A DNA stretch of 64,000 bases from assembly GCF_002874965.1 (NCBI RefSeq), contig NZ_CP025624.1:5518001-5582000 (forward strand), read 5' to 3'. Both the position numbers and the translations under genes were made by a program. Of the stretch, positions 1-8,821 are shown one piece after another. Each line of letters begins with the position of its first letter. Within the stretch, counting starts at the first letter, position 1. The DNA comes from Pseudomonas sp. NC02 (GTDB taxonomy: Bacteria > Pseudomonadota > Gammaproteobacteria > Pseudomonadales > Pseudomonadaceae). The notes below the pieces were generated by a model. That model was not told the DNA's origin, did not search any database, and saw nothing but the letters and a program-made list of their open reading frames with translations.

Positions 1-43
1 ATCCCAAGTCATTTCAAGTCCAAGCAACCGACAACGGCCTACC

Positions 44-1759
44 ATGCGCACCAGTCAATATTTGCTCGCCACACAGAAAGAAACGCCTTCCGACGCGGTC
101 GTGATCAGCCATCAGCTGATGCTGCGCGCCGGCATGATCCGCAAACTGGCCTCGGGCCTGTACACCTGGCTGCCCATGGGCTTGAAGGTGATGCGCAAGG
201 TCGAAGCCATCGTTCGTGAAGAAATGAACGCTGCCGGCTCTCTGGAAGTGTTGATGCCGAGCACCCAACCGGCTGAGCTGTGGCAGGAATCCGGGCGCTG
301 GGAAGAGTACGGCCCTGAATTGCTGCGCTTCAAGGATCGTCATGGCCGGGACTTCTGCGCCGGCCCGACCCACGAAGAAGTGATCACCGACCTGATGCGC
401 AACGAGTTGAGCAGCTACAAGCAGCTGCCCCTCAACCTGTATCAGATCCAGACCAAGTTCCGTGACGAAATCCGCCCACGCTTCGGTTTGATGCGCGGCC
501 GCGAATTCATCATGAAGGACGCCTATTCGTTCCACGCTGACCAGGCGTCCCTGCAGGTCACCTACGACCGCATGCACACCGCCTACTGCAATGTGTTCAC
601 GCGCCTGGGCCTGAAATTCCGTCCGGTTGAAGCGGACAACGGCTCCATCGGCGGTGCCGGCTCCCACGAGTTCCACGTGCTGGCCGAGTCCGGTGAAGAC
701 GACATCGTGTTCAGCAACGGTTCCGACTACGCGGCAAACATCGAGAAAGCCGAAGCCGTGCCACGGGAAACTTCCCGCCCTGCACCAAGCGAAGAGCTGC
801 GCCTGGTGGACACGCCCGAGACCAAGACCATCGCGGCCCTGGTGGAAAAATTCAATCTGCCGATTGAAAAGACCATCAAGACCCTGATCGTGCGCGCCGA
901 GGAAGAAGGCAAGCTGATCGCCCTGGTAATCCGTGGCGACCACGAGCTCAACGAAATCAAGGCCGCCCAGCAGCCAGGCGTTGCCAGCCCGCTGGTCATG
1001 GCCACCGACGCCGAACTGCGTGACGCCATTGGTGCCGGTGCCGGTTCCCTGGGCCCGCTGAACCTGCCATTGCCGATCATCATCGACCGTTCGGTCGAGC
1101 TGATGAGCGACTTCGGCATCGGTGCCAACATCGATGACAAGCACTACTTTGGCGTGAACTGGGAACGTGACCTGCCGGTTCCGACCGTGGCCGACCTGCG
1201 CAACGTGGTGGCCGGCGACCCAAGCCCGGACGGCAAGGGCACCCTGGAAATCAAGCGCGGCATCGAAGTCGGGCACATCTTCCAGCTGGGCAACAAGTAC
1301 AGCAAGGCGATGAAGTGCGAAGTGCTGGGCGAGAACGGCAAGCCGATCACCCTGGAAATGGGCTGCTACGGCATTGGCGTATCCCGCGTGGTTGCGGCTG
1401 CCATCGAGCAGAACAACGACGAGAAAGGCATCATCTGGAGCGACGCCCTGGCGCCATTCCAGGTTGCCCTGGTACCGCTGCGCTACGAAACCGAGCAAGT
1501 ACGCGAAGCCACCGACAAACTGTATGCCGAACTCACGGCTGCCGGTTTTGAAGTGCTGCTGGATGATCGGGACAAGAAAACCAGCCCGGGCATCAAGTTC
1601 GCCGATATGGAACTGATTGGCATCCCGCACCGGATCGTGGTCAGTGACCGCGGCCTGGCCGATGGCAATCTGGAATACAAGAGCCGGACCGAAGCCGAGG
1701 CCCAACCGTTGCCGGTGGCTGACGTGCTGTCTTTCCTTCAGGCGCGTATTCGTCGCTGA
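44..1759 (+). CDS. proS: Prolyl-tRNA synthetase
   Basis: This gene charges tRNA-Pro with proline in the cytoplasm. The 571-residue product has the bacterial (long) class II ProRS layout. The catalytic core starts near residue 1 and contains the motif-2 stretch [19 protein letters not shown] YbaK-like editing insertion follows at about 225-390. The anticodon-binding domain ends at the C-terminus ([20 protein letters not shown]). The length matches E. coli ProS (572). The ATG at 44 is the first in frame and gives the normal N-terminus [14 protein letters not shown] lipoprotein gene follows after 20 nt and may be cotranscribed. Confidence 0.98.
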   Translation: MRTSQYLLATQKETPSDAVVISHQLMLRAGMIRKLASGLYTWLPMGLKVMRKVEAIVREEMNAAGSLEVLMPSTQPAELWQESGRWEEYGPELLRFKDRHGRDFCAGPTHEEVITDLMRNELSSYKQLPLNLYQIQTKFRDEIRPRFGLMRGREFIMKDAYSFHADQASLQVTYDRMHTAYCNVFTRLGLKFRPVEADNGSIGGAGSHEFHVLAESGEDDIVFSNGSDYAANIEKAEAVPRETSRPAPSEELRLVDTPETKTIAALVEKFNLPIEKTIKTLIVRAEEEGKLIALVIRGDHELNEIKAAQQPGVASPLVMATDAELRDAIGAGAGSLGPLNLPLPIIIDRSVELMSDFGIGANIDDKHYFGVNWERDLPVPTVADLRNVVAGDPSPDGKGTLEIKRGIEVGHIFQLGNKYSKAMKCEVLGENGKPITLEMGCYGIGVSRVVAAAIEQNNDEKGIIWSDALAPFQVALVPLRYETEQVREATDKLYAELTAAGFEVLLDDRDKKTSPGIKFADMELIGIPHRIVVSDRGLADGNLEYKSRTEAEAQPLPVADVLSFLQARIRR

Positions 1760-1779
1760 AAACCAGATCAAGAGTCGTC

Positions 1780-2733
1780 ATGTTCAAGCGAAACACCATA
1801 GCCCTGGGGGGCGCCACGTTATGTGGCGCCCTGCTGGTCAGCGGCTGCGCCAACCAAATGTCGCAACGCAGCGAGCACGAGGAACGCATCGAGCGCAAAT
1901 TGCTCGATCACAGCCTGCAGATCGACGTGGGCGAGCCGAAGGTGCTGGAGCTGCCGCAACGCCGGGTGCGCATTCACGAGCAAAAGACCTTTGAGGTCAC
2001 CGAGTTCGAAGTTACCCGTCGCTACGACCGCTACACGCCCTACCAGCCCTGGCGCAAACTCTATGAGATGCCCCTGGGCGCGGTCGCGCTGGTGGCGGGC
2101 GTCGGCGCCAACGTGGCGAATGTGTTTGCCCTGGGCAACCTGCCTGCCAGCATGACCCGGGATTGGCTCAGCTATGGCGTGGACGGGCTCAACCCGTTCA
2201 TGAACGTGCAATCCAACGGCCGTGCGCAACAGAACCTGGCGGGTATCGATGAAGTCCAGCGCGACAAGCGCGTGGAGTATTCGAGCCTGCCCTGGAGCGA
2301 GCGCCCGGTACAGGTGACTGCCGGCAAGCAAACCCATGAGCTGACCACCGACCGCGATGGCGTGCTGCGCCTGAACCTGTTGGACAGCCCGTTTGCCGAG
2401 CAGGACCTGAACCGCATCAGCACCCTGAAGATCAGTGTTGAAGATGCCCAGGATGACGTGCACTCGGACTCATCCCTGGCCATCAGCGGCACCCTGCGGG
2501 GCAAATTGCTCGAAGCTCACGGTTTGATCTATGACGACCTGGAAGACGACGAGGTCAACGAGTGGGTGCACCGGGTCAAGCGCCTGTCGGAGCTGGGCCT
2601 GGAAGAAGAAGCCAGCGAGCTGGAACAGAGCCTGATCGAACTGACCCGCAATGATCCGGAGTTGCAGCAGGAATTCCTGCAGGCCTTGACCAAGGATGCC
2701 GGACGCCTGGTGGCGGATCCCGGAGCACGCTGA
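1780..2733 (+). CDS. Predicted outer-membrane lipoprotein of unknown function
   Basis: This 317-residue product has a clear lipoprotein signal: a basic start, a hydrophobic run and the lipobox LVSGC with Cys23, so it is probably anchored in a membrane and faces the periplasm. No catalytic motif was recognised. The mature part is acidic and charged. A short hydrophobic Gly/Ala/Val stretch (about residues 92-115, GAVALVAGVGANVANVFALG) could insert in or lie on a membrane. The C-terminal 70 residues are rich in Glu and Leu and probably helical. It starts 20 nt after proS and is followed by a REPIN that separates it from convergent dinB. Confidence 0.8.
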   Translation: MFKRNTIALGGATLCGALLVSGCANQMSQRSEHEERIERKLLDHSLQIDVGEPKVLELPQRRVRIHEQKTFEVTEFEVTRRYDRYTPYQPWRKLYEMPLGAVALVAGVGANVANVFALGNLPASMTRDWLSYGVDGLNPFMNVQSNGRAQQNLAGIDEVQRDKRVEYSSLPWSERPVQVTAGKQTHELTTDRDGVLRLNLLDSPFAEQDLNRISTLKISVEDAQDDVHSDSSLAISGTLRGKLLEAHGLIYDDLEDDEVNEWVHRVKRLSELGLEEEASELEQSLIELTRNDPELQQEFLQALTKDAGRLVADPGAR

Positions 2734-2740
2734 AGCCTTT

Positions 2741-2836
2741 AAATGTGGGAGCGGGCTTGCTCGCGAATGCGGCGTGTCAGCCAGCACATGCGTCAACTGA
2801 CACACAGCATTCGCGAGCAAGCCCGCTCCCACATTT
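2741..2836. repeat. REPIN (inverted pair of REP sequences), copy 1
   Basis: This is a 96-bp element with two REP arms in opposite orientation. Each begins AAATGTGGGAGCGGGCTTGC, and the arms are identical over 30 bp (2741-2770 against the complement of 2807-2836), with a spacer of about 36 bp. It sits between the converging ends of the lipoprotein gene and dinB. It has the same length and outer arms as the copy at 14973-15068. REPINs of this kind are typical of P. fluorescens genomes and are moved by RAYT transposases; none is encoded here. Confidence 0.93.
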
Positions 2837-2848
2837 GGTTTTCGGTTC

Positions 2849-3907
2849 CTACCAGGGGAATTGGAGCTGCTCGTTGCCGTTGCTCAAATCCAGCAAACGC
2901 ACGCCTATTCCCAGCAATCGCACCGGCTTGTCGCCGCGATTGAACGCCTGGGTCAGCAACTGCCGGTAACTCTCCAGGTCCCGCCCTGCCCCCGCCTGCT
3001 CCAGGGTCGTCTGGGTAAAGTCGTGAAACTTCACTTTGACGAACGGCTTGCCCGCCCGATAACTGCTGTCGATGCGCGCCATGCGCCCGGCCAGGGTGTC
3101 CATCAGCTCCGGCAGTTTTTCCAGGCAACTGGGCAAGTCCGGCAGGTCGACATCGTAGGTATTTTCCACGCTGATGGATTGCCGGCGGCTGTCGTTCTGC
3201 ACCACACGGTCATCAATCCCACGCGCCAGGCTCCAAAGCCGCTCGCCAAAACTGCCGAACTCTCGCACCAGCGCCAACTTGTTCCACTCCCGCAGTTGCA
3301 GGCAGTCCTCGATCCCCAGCCGCGCCAGCTTGTCGGCCGTCACCTTGCCCACGCCGTGGAGCTTTTTCACAGGCAGCGCCGAGACAAAGTCTTCCACCTG
3401 GTCGGGGGTGATCACAAACAGTCCGTTGGGCTTTTTCCAGTCGCTGGCGATCTTGGCGAGAAACTTGTTCGGCGCCACGCCCGCGGAAACGGTGATGTGC
3501 AACTGGTTGGAGACCCGCCGGCGAATGTCCTGGGCAATGCGCGTGGCACTGCCGCCGAAATGCGGGCTGTCGGAGACGTCCAGGTAGGCTTCGTCCAGGG
3601 ACAACGGTTCGATCAGGTCGGTGTAGTCGCGAAAGATCGTCTGGATTTCCTTTGATGCTTCTTTATAAGCATCCATGCGCGGCTTGACGATGGTCAGGTC
3701 CGGGCACAGCTTCAGGGCATGGCGGGACGACATGGCCGAACGCACACCATAGGCCCGTGCTTCATAGTTGCAGGTGGCGATCACCCCGCGACGGTCTGCC
3801 GAGCCACCGACAGCCAGGGGCTTTTGCGCCAGGGTCGGGTCGTCGCGCATCTCGATGGCGGCGTAGAAGCAATCACAGTCGACGTGGATGATTTTGCGCT
3901 GCGTCAT
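2849..3907 (-). CDS. dinB: DNA polymerase IV (Y family)
   Basis: This is an error-prone translesion polymerase of 352 residues. The palm motif IHVDCDCFYAAIEMRD, with the first catalytic Asp, starts at residue 6. The catalytic SLDEAYLDV motif lies near residue 103. Helix-hairpin-helix and little-finger regions follow (LHGVGKVTADKLARLGI). The ATG at 3907 was chosen because it gives the standard DinB N-terminus MTQRKIIHVDCD; an upstream in-frame ATG at 3958 would only add 17 unrelated residues. A LexA-like box lies 58-73 bp upstream, so SOS induction is expected. Its 3' end faces the lipoprotein gene across a REPIN. Confidence 0.97.
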   Translation of the reverse strand: MTQRKIIHVDCDCFYAAIEMRDDPTLAQKPLAVGGSADRRGVIATCNYEARAYGVRSAMSSRHALKLCPDLTIVKPRMDAYKEASKEIQTIFRDYTDLIEPLSLDEAYLDVSDSPHFGGSATRIAQDIRRRVSNQLHITVSAGVAPNKFLAKIASDWKKPNGLFVITPDQVEDFVSALPVKKLHGVGKVTADKLARLGIEDCLQLREWNKLALVREFGSFGERLWSLARGIDDRVVQNDSRRQSISVENTYDVDLPDLPSCLEKLPELMDTLAGRMARIDSSYRAGKPFVKVKFHDFTQTTLEQAGAGRDLESYRQLLTQAFNRGDKPVRLLGIGVRLLDLSNGNEQLQFPW

Positions 3908-3964
3908 ATATAAGGCAGTGGTTCTGGGCAGAAAACGGATAGGCCGGCAGTATCTCACTCACAC

Positions 3965-3980
3965 CTGTATATAGCACCAG
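3965..3980. promoter_or_regulatory. Predicted LexA (SOS) box of dinB
   Basis: The sequence CTGTATATAGCACCAG matches the Pseudomonas LexA pattern CTGT-N8-ACAG at every position of the two half sites except one (CCAG for ACAG). It lies 58 bp upstream of the dinB start. DinB is a classical SOS gene, so the position is functionally sensible. Confidence 0.75.
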
Positions 3981-4157
3981 TAGTTTGAATCTTCCGCTTA
4001 AGCGGTAGGAAAATTCGCAGGTGAATTCATTTTCTCAATCGAAACACACCCCCCAATAGAGCTGAAAGCCTCGGCCAGACTGGCCCCGCGACCTATCAAG
4101 GGGCCACCTTGGAGAGCTAACCGATTGAACCACAAGCGCTTTTCTTTGAATCAGCGG

Positions 4158-4185
4158 TTGACACACTCGCGTTCCTCTGTAGAAT
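4158..4185 (+). promoter_or_regulatory. Promoter of first tRNA-fMet gene
   Basis: A perfect -35 TTGACA (4158-4163) and a -10 TAGAAT (4180-4185) are separated by 16 bp. The mature tRNA 5' end is 14 bp beyond the -10, so almost no leader is made. The layout is repeated exactly 283 bp downstream. Confidence 0.88.
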
Positions 4186-4198
4186 GCCGACACACAGA

Positions 4199-4275
<77 letters not shown>

Positions 4276-4281
4276 AACATC

Positions 4282-4313
4282 AAAAAAGGCTACTCGAAAG
4301 AGTGGCCTTTTTT
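4282..4313 (+). terminator. Intrinsic terminator of first tRNA-fMet
   Basis: An 8-bp stem GGCTACTC/GAGTGGCC with a GAAA tetraloop is followed by six T residues. It starts 6 nt after the CCA end. Confidence 0.92.
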
Positions 4314-4440
4314 GTGCCTGTCTGTTTTAGCCCTCGTTTCGATTGTCTGACAAAAAACCTTTCCCAATCGCGCACTTACCGCACCCGCGTGACAATCCGA
4401 CGCTAAATTGCACTTATTTGACCCATCGTTCGATTAACGG

Positions 4441-4468
4441 TTGACACCCCGCCGTTGCTCTGTAGAAT
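4441..4468 (+). promoter_or_regulatory. Promoter of second tRNA-fMet gene
   Basis: TTGACA (4441-4446) and TAGAAT (4463-4468) are spaced by 16 bp, as in the first copy. The spacer differs at a few positions, while the -10 and the sequence up to the tRNA are nearly identical. Confidence 0.88.
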
Positions 4469-4481
4469 GCCGCCACACAGA

Positions 4482-4558
<77 letters not shown>

Positions 4559-4564
4559 AACATC

Positions 4565-4596
4565 AAAAAAGGCTGCTCGAAAGAGTGGCCTTTTTT
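4565..4596 (+). terminator. Intrinsic terminator of second tRNA-fMet
   Basis: The stem GGCTGCTC/GAGTGGCC has a GAAA loop and ends in six T residues. It differs from the first copy by one base and forms G:T wobbles. Confidence 0.92.
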
Positions 4597-4838
4597 GTAT
4601 CTGACGAAAAAGTCCTTTTGAAACAATGGCATGGCATCTTTCATGAAACCGTACACGGTTTGTAGAGTCCATCTCATTGCAAGCTATGCTAAGTCTTCAA
4701 GCACTGTCCTTCTACGACCAATGGGCGCTGTCGCCGCACTTCGCGATACGCGTTAATATTTGTAATTATTTTGTCCATAGGGATTGGTAACTTGGCTGGA
4801 TACCTCCATCCTGTCGCGCACAATCCACGAGGTGATTG

Positions 4839-7481
4839 ATGCGCGCCAACTCGTCTGAACCACAAGACTCTGTCACAGCGACACAACCGATCACTCCCAC
4901 CCGTTTGCGCTGGCTGGATCTGTTGAGCAAATACCGCCAACCCATCGGGCTGGCCGTCACCTTGTTGCTGTTCGCAATCGCCCTTATCGCCTGTCGCCAC
5001 CTGTTGCTTGAACTGGATCTGTACGCGCTCCACGATTCAATCCTTGAAGTACCCAAGCCTGCACTGCTGGGTGCGTTCGGTGCTGCTGTCGCCGGCTTTA
5101 TCATTTTGTTGGGCTATGAATTTTCCGGTGCCCGTTATGCCGGCGTGAAGCTGCCTGCCAAGACTCTGGCCTACGGCGGCTTTACCGCATTCGCCATCGG
5201 TAACGCGATTGGTCTGTCGATGCTCTCGGGCGGCTCGGTACGCTACCGTTTATATGCACGGTATGGCATCGGCGCTTCGGAAGTGGCGCGCATGACCGTG
5301 TTTGCCAGCCTGGCCCTGGGTTGCGCCCTGCCGCCGCTCGCTGCGCTGGCCACCCTGAGCAACCTGCCTGCCGCGTCCAATGCCCTGCATCTACCCGCAA
5401 GCCTGCTCGGCGGTATCGCCGGCGCTGTGTTGCTGTTAACAGCCGCACTGTGCATCGGCATCTACCGCCGCCGCCTGCCGGAACAACCGTATCCGGACAA
5501 CCTGCTGGTCAAGGCTGGGCGTCGCACCTTGCGCCTGCCGGGCCGTCGCCTGACCTTCCTGCAACTGATCATCACTGCCCTCGACGTGGCTGCGGCCGCT
5601 ACCGTGCTGTATATGCTGCTGCCGGAAGCGCCGCCCTTTGGCCCGTTCCTGCTGGTGTACCTGCTGGCCCTGGCCGCCGGTGTGCTCAGCCATGTACCCG
5701 GTGGCGTCGGGGTGTTCGAAGCAATCCTGCTGGCTGCCTTCGCCGACAAGCTCGGTGCCGCGCCACTGGCGGCCGCACTGCTGCTGTACCGGATGATCTA
5801 TGTGGTGCTGCCGCTGTTGATCGCTTGTGTGTTCCTGCTGGTCAATGAAGCCCAGCGCCTGTTCCATACGCAACAAAGCCTGCGCGCGGCCTCGGGCCTT
5901 GCTGCACCGATCCTGGCCGTACTGGTTTTTTTGTCAGGCGTGGTCCTGCTGTTTTCCGGCGCAACCCCGGAAATCGACTCACGCCTGGAAAACATCGGCT
6001 TCCTGATTCCTCATCGCCTGATTGACGCGTCGCACTTTGGTGCCAGCCTGATCGGCGTGCTCTGCCTTCTGTTGGCCCAGGGCCTGCGTCGACGGTTGTC
6101 CGCGGCGTGGATGCTGACCATGGTGCTGCTGCTGACCGGCGCCCTGCTCTCCCTGCTCAAGGGTTTCGACTGGGAAGAAGCCAGCCTGATGACCATGACG
6201 GCAGTGCTGCTGGCGATCTTCCGGCGCTCGTTCTACCGCGCCAGCCGCCTGACCGAACTGCCGTTCTCGCCGCTGTACCTGGTGGCCAGCGTGTGCGTAC
6301 TCGGTGCGTCGATCTGGCTGCTGTTGTTCGCCTACCAGGACGTGCCCTACAGCCATCAGTTGTGGTGGCAGTTCACCCTCGACGCCAACGCCCCGCGGGG
6401 CCTGCGTTCGCTGCTGGGCGCGGCCGTGGTGCTGGTGGTGGTGTCGCTGACCTGGCTGCTGCGTACCGCGCGCCCGATCATCCACTTGCCGACACCGGAT
6501 GAACTGGAGCGCGCCACCAAGATCCTGATGAACTCTGCACAACCCGACGGCGGCCTGGCGCTGACCGGCGACAAGGCCCTGCTGTTTCATCCCAACGACG
6601 AAGCGTTCCTGATGTACGCTCGTCGCGGTCGCAGCCTGGTGGCCTTGTACGATCCGATTGGCCCGACCCTGCAACGGGCCGAGATGATCTGGCAGTTCCG
6701 CGACCTGTGCGACATTCACCACGCCCGCCCGGTGTTCTACCAGGTGCGCGCGGAGAACCTGCCGTACTACATGGACATCGGCCTCACCGCGATCAAACTG
6801 GGTGAAGAAGCCCGGGTCGACCTCAAACGCTTTGACCTGGAAGCCAAGGGCAAAGAGATGAAGGACCTGCGCTACACCTGGAACCGCGGGACCCGTGATG
6901 GCTTGTCCCTGGAGATTCACGAACCCGGCCAGGCCCCGATGGAGGAGTTGAAAGTCATCTCCGACGCATGGCTGACCGGCAAGAACGTGCGGGAAAAAGG
7001 CTTTTCCCTTGGACGATTCAGCGACGATTACCTCAAGCACTTTCGTATTGCGATCATTCGCTTCGAAGGGCGCCCGGTAGCGTTTGCGAACCTGCTTGAG
7101 ACCTACAGCCACGACCTGGCCAGTCTCGACCTGATGCGTGCGCACCCGGACGCGCCGAAACTGACCATGGAATTCATGATGGTCGGCCTGATTCAACATT
7201 ATAAGAACCATGGCTACGCCCGCTTCAGCCTCGGCATGGTGCCGTTGTCGGGCCTGCAACCACGACGTGGCGCCCCGCTGACCCAACGCCTGGGCTCGAT
7301 GGTGTTCCGCCGTGGCGAGCAACTGTATAACTTCCAAGGCTTGCGCCGCTTCAAAGACAAGTTCCAGCCTGACTGGGAACCCCGTTATATGGCCGTGCCC
7401 GCAGGACTTGATCCGCTGGTGGCACTGGCCGACACCGCCGCCCTGATTGCGGGCGGCTTGACTGGATTGGTGAAACGCTGA
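4839..7481 (+). CDS. mprF: Aminoacyl-phosphatidylglycerol synthase/flippase (MprF)
   Basis: This inner-membrane enzyme transfers an amino acid from aminoacyl-tRNA to phosphatidylglycerol and flips the product, lowering sensitivity to cationic peptides. The 880-residue product has an N-terminal multi-span domain (about 30-540, many hydrophobic helices) and a C-terminal soluble DUF2156 transferase domain (about 550-860). The P. aeruginosa homologue makes alanyl-PG; whether this one uses Ala or Lys cannot be read from sequence. The ATG at 4839, preceded by GAGGTG, was preferred over the in-frame TTG at 4836. Its stop overlaps the start of acvB by one base (TGATG), so the two are coupled. Confidence 0.94.
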   Translation: MRANSSEPQDSVTATQPITPTRLRWLDLLSKYRQPIGLAVTLLLFAIALIACRHLLLELDLYALHDSILEVPKPALLGAFGAAVAGFIILLGYEFSGARYAGVKLPAKTLAYGGFTAFAIGNAIGLSMLSGGSVRYRLYARYGIGASEVARMTVFASLALGCALPPLAALATLSNLPAASNALHLPASLLGGIAGAVLLLTAALCIGIYRRRLPEQPYPDNLLVKAGRRTLRLPGRRLTFLQLIITALDVAAAATVLYMLLPEAPPFGPFLLVYLLALAAGVLSHVPGGVGVFEAILLAAFADKLGAAPLAAALLLYRMIYVVLPLLIACVFLLVNEAQRLFHTQQSLRAASGLAAPILAVLVFLSGVVLLFSGATPEIDSRLENIGFLIPHRLIDASHFGASLIGVLCLLLAQGLRRRLSAAWMLTMVLLLTGALLSLLKGFDWEEASLMTMTAVLLAIFRRSFYRASRLTELPFSPLYLVASVCVLGASIWLLLFAYQDVPYSHQLWWQFTLDANAPRGLRSLLGAAVVLVVVSLTWLLRTARPIIHLPTPDELERATKILMNSAQPDGGLALTGDKALLFHPNDEAFLMYARRGRSLVALYDPIGPTLQRAEMIWQFRDLCDIHHARPVFYQVRAENLPYYMDIGLTAIKLGEEARVDLKRFDLEAKGKEMKDLRYTWNRGTRDGLSLEIHEPGQAPMEELKVISDAWLTGKNVREKGFSLGRFSDDYLKHFRIAIIRFEGRPVAFANLLETYSHDLASLDLMRAHPDAPKLTMEFMMVGLIQHYKNHGYARFSLGMVPLSGLQPRRGAPLTQRLGSMVFRRGEQLYNFQGLRRFKDKFQPDWEPRYMAVPAGLDPLVALADTAALIAGGLTGLVKR

Positions 7482-8767
7482 TGATTCGACGCTCCTGGCG
7501 GTATGTATTGGCATTTTTGGTGGTACTGGCACTGATCCTCGGTGGCGGCTACTGGTACTGGAACCGCCCTGCACCGCAACCGACCCTGGAACAACTGCCA
7601 CAGGCCGATGGCACGGTCCTGACCCGCGTTACCCCGGGTACCGCGCCCAACGCCCGCGTGGCCGTGGCCGTGCTGGCCGACGAAACCCTGACCGACAGCC
7701 AACTGATCGCCCTGAGCCAGGGCGGCGCAGCGCAGATCGTCCAGGTGATCCTGCCCAAGGACGACTGCAAGCTGCAGGAACAAGCCCTGCAAACCGCCCT
7801 CGGCCAGCTTGCCGGCCCAGCGACCCTGGTCAGCGGCATCGGCCCTGGCGCAGCCCTGGCCTGGCGCTGGCTGGCCGCGCAGAACGACGACAAGGCCAAT
7901 GCCATCTCCGTCGGCTTCGCGCTGGCGCAGCCAGGCTGCAACGACCCGCTGCCGAAGACTTCGGCCCACGGTAGCTGGCTGGTGGCCTGGAACGATAACC
8001 CTGACGACGATGCTGCCAGCTTCGTACGCGATACACCGCGTGCTACCACCAGCATCAGCGACTACGACGTTCACTACCCGCAAGTGCTGAACAACGAGCT
8101 GCGCAAGCAACTGGTGGGCTCGGACAACGGCGGCCTGGCAATTCCGGTGGTCGAAGTGCCGGCTGGCCAGGCCAAGGACACCGTCACCCTGTTCCTCTCC
8201 GGTGACGGCGGCTGGCGTGACCTGGACCGCGACGTGGCCGGTGAAATGGCCAAGATCGGCTACCCGGTGGTGGGCATCGACACCCTGCGCTACTACTGGC
8301 AGCACAAGACTCCGGAACAAAGCGCCAAGGACCTCGCCGAGCTGATGCAGCACTACCGGCAGAAATGGGGCACCAAGCGCTTCGTGCTGACCGGCTACTC
8401 GTTCGGCGCCGATGTGCTGCCGGCCATCTACAACCGCCTGCCGGAAAACGAGCAACAGCGTGTAGACGCGATCATCCTGCTGGCCTTCGCCCGCACCGGC
8501 AGCTTCGAGATCGAAGTGGAAGGCTGGCTGGGCAACGCCGGCAAGGAAGCTGCGACCGGCCCGGAAATGGCCAAGCTGCCGGCCGACAAGGTGGTGTGCA
8601 TCTACGGTGCCGAAGAAGTCGACGAGAGTGGCTGCACCGACAAGACCGCTGTCGGCGAAGCCGTGAAGCTGCCTGGCGGCCATCACTTCGACGAGAACTA
8701 CCCGGCGCTGGCCAAGCGTCTGGTAGACATCATCGAGAAGCGCCAGGGCAAGACCCCGGCCGAATAA
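7481..8767 (+). CDS. AcvB/VirJ-family serine hydrolase (probable aminoacyl-PG hydrolase)
   Basis: This 428-residue protein has an N-terminal membrane anchor (about residues 9-26, LAFLVVLALILGGGYWYW) and a periplasmic alpha/beta-hydrolase part. The nucleophile motif GYSFGA lies near residue 305, an oxyanion-type LFLSGDGGW near 240, and a candidate catalytic His near the C-terminus (LPGGHHFDENY). In P. aeruginosa the gene next to mprF (PA0919) encodes an alanyl-PG hydrolase of this family, and the one-base overlap with mprF here supports the same job. A bidirectional terminator follows. Confidence 0.88.
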   Translation: MIRRSWRYVLAFLVVLALILGGGYWYWNRPAPQPTLEQLPQADGTVLTRVTPGTAPNARVAVAVLADETLTDSQLIALSQGGAAQIVQVILPKDDCKLQEQALQTALGQLAGPATLVSGIGPGAALAWRWLAAQNDDKANAISVGFALAQPGCNDPLPKTSAHGSWLVAWNDNPDDDAASFVRDTPRATTSISDYDVHYPQVLNNELRKQLVGSDNGGLAIPVVEVPAGQAKDTVTLFLSGDGGWRDLDRDVAGEMAKIGYPVVGIDTLRYYWQHKTPEQSAKDLAELMQHYRQKWGTKRFVLTGYSFGADVLPAIYNRLPENEQQRVDAIILLAFARTGSFEIEVEGWLGNAGKEAATGPEMAKLPADKVVCIYGAEEVDESGCTDKTAVGEAVKLPGGHHFDENYPALAKRLVDIIEKRQGKTPAE

Positions 8768-8775
8768 GCGCCCAC

Positions 8776-8814
8776 AAAAAAGCCCCCGCTGCCGCAAGGC
8801 ACCGGGGGCTTTTT
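8776..8814. terminator. Bidirectional terminator between acvB and kup
   Basis: An AGCCCCCG...CGGGGGCT stem is flanked by an A-run on the left and a T-run on the right, so it can stop transcription from both converging genes. Confidence 0.9.
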
Positions 8815-8821
8815 GTTGGGC

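Noticed and set aside
4597..4838. Possible small gene between the second tRNA and mprF
   Set aside because: Short frames exist, but none has a ribosome site or protein-like composition. The region is taken as the mprF promoter and leader.
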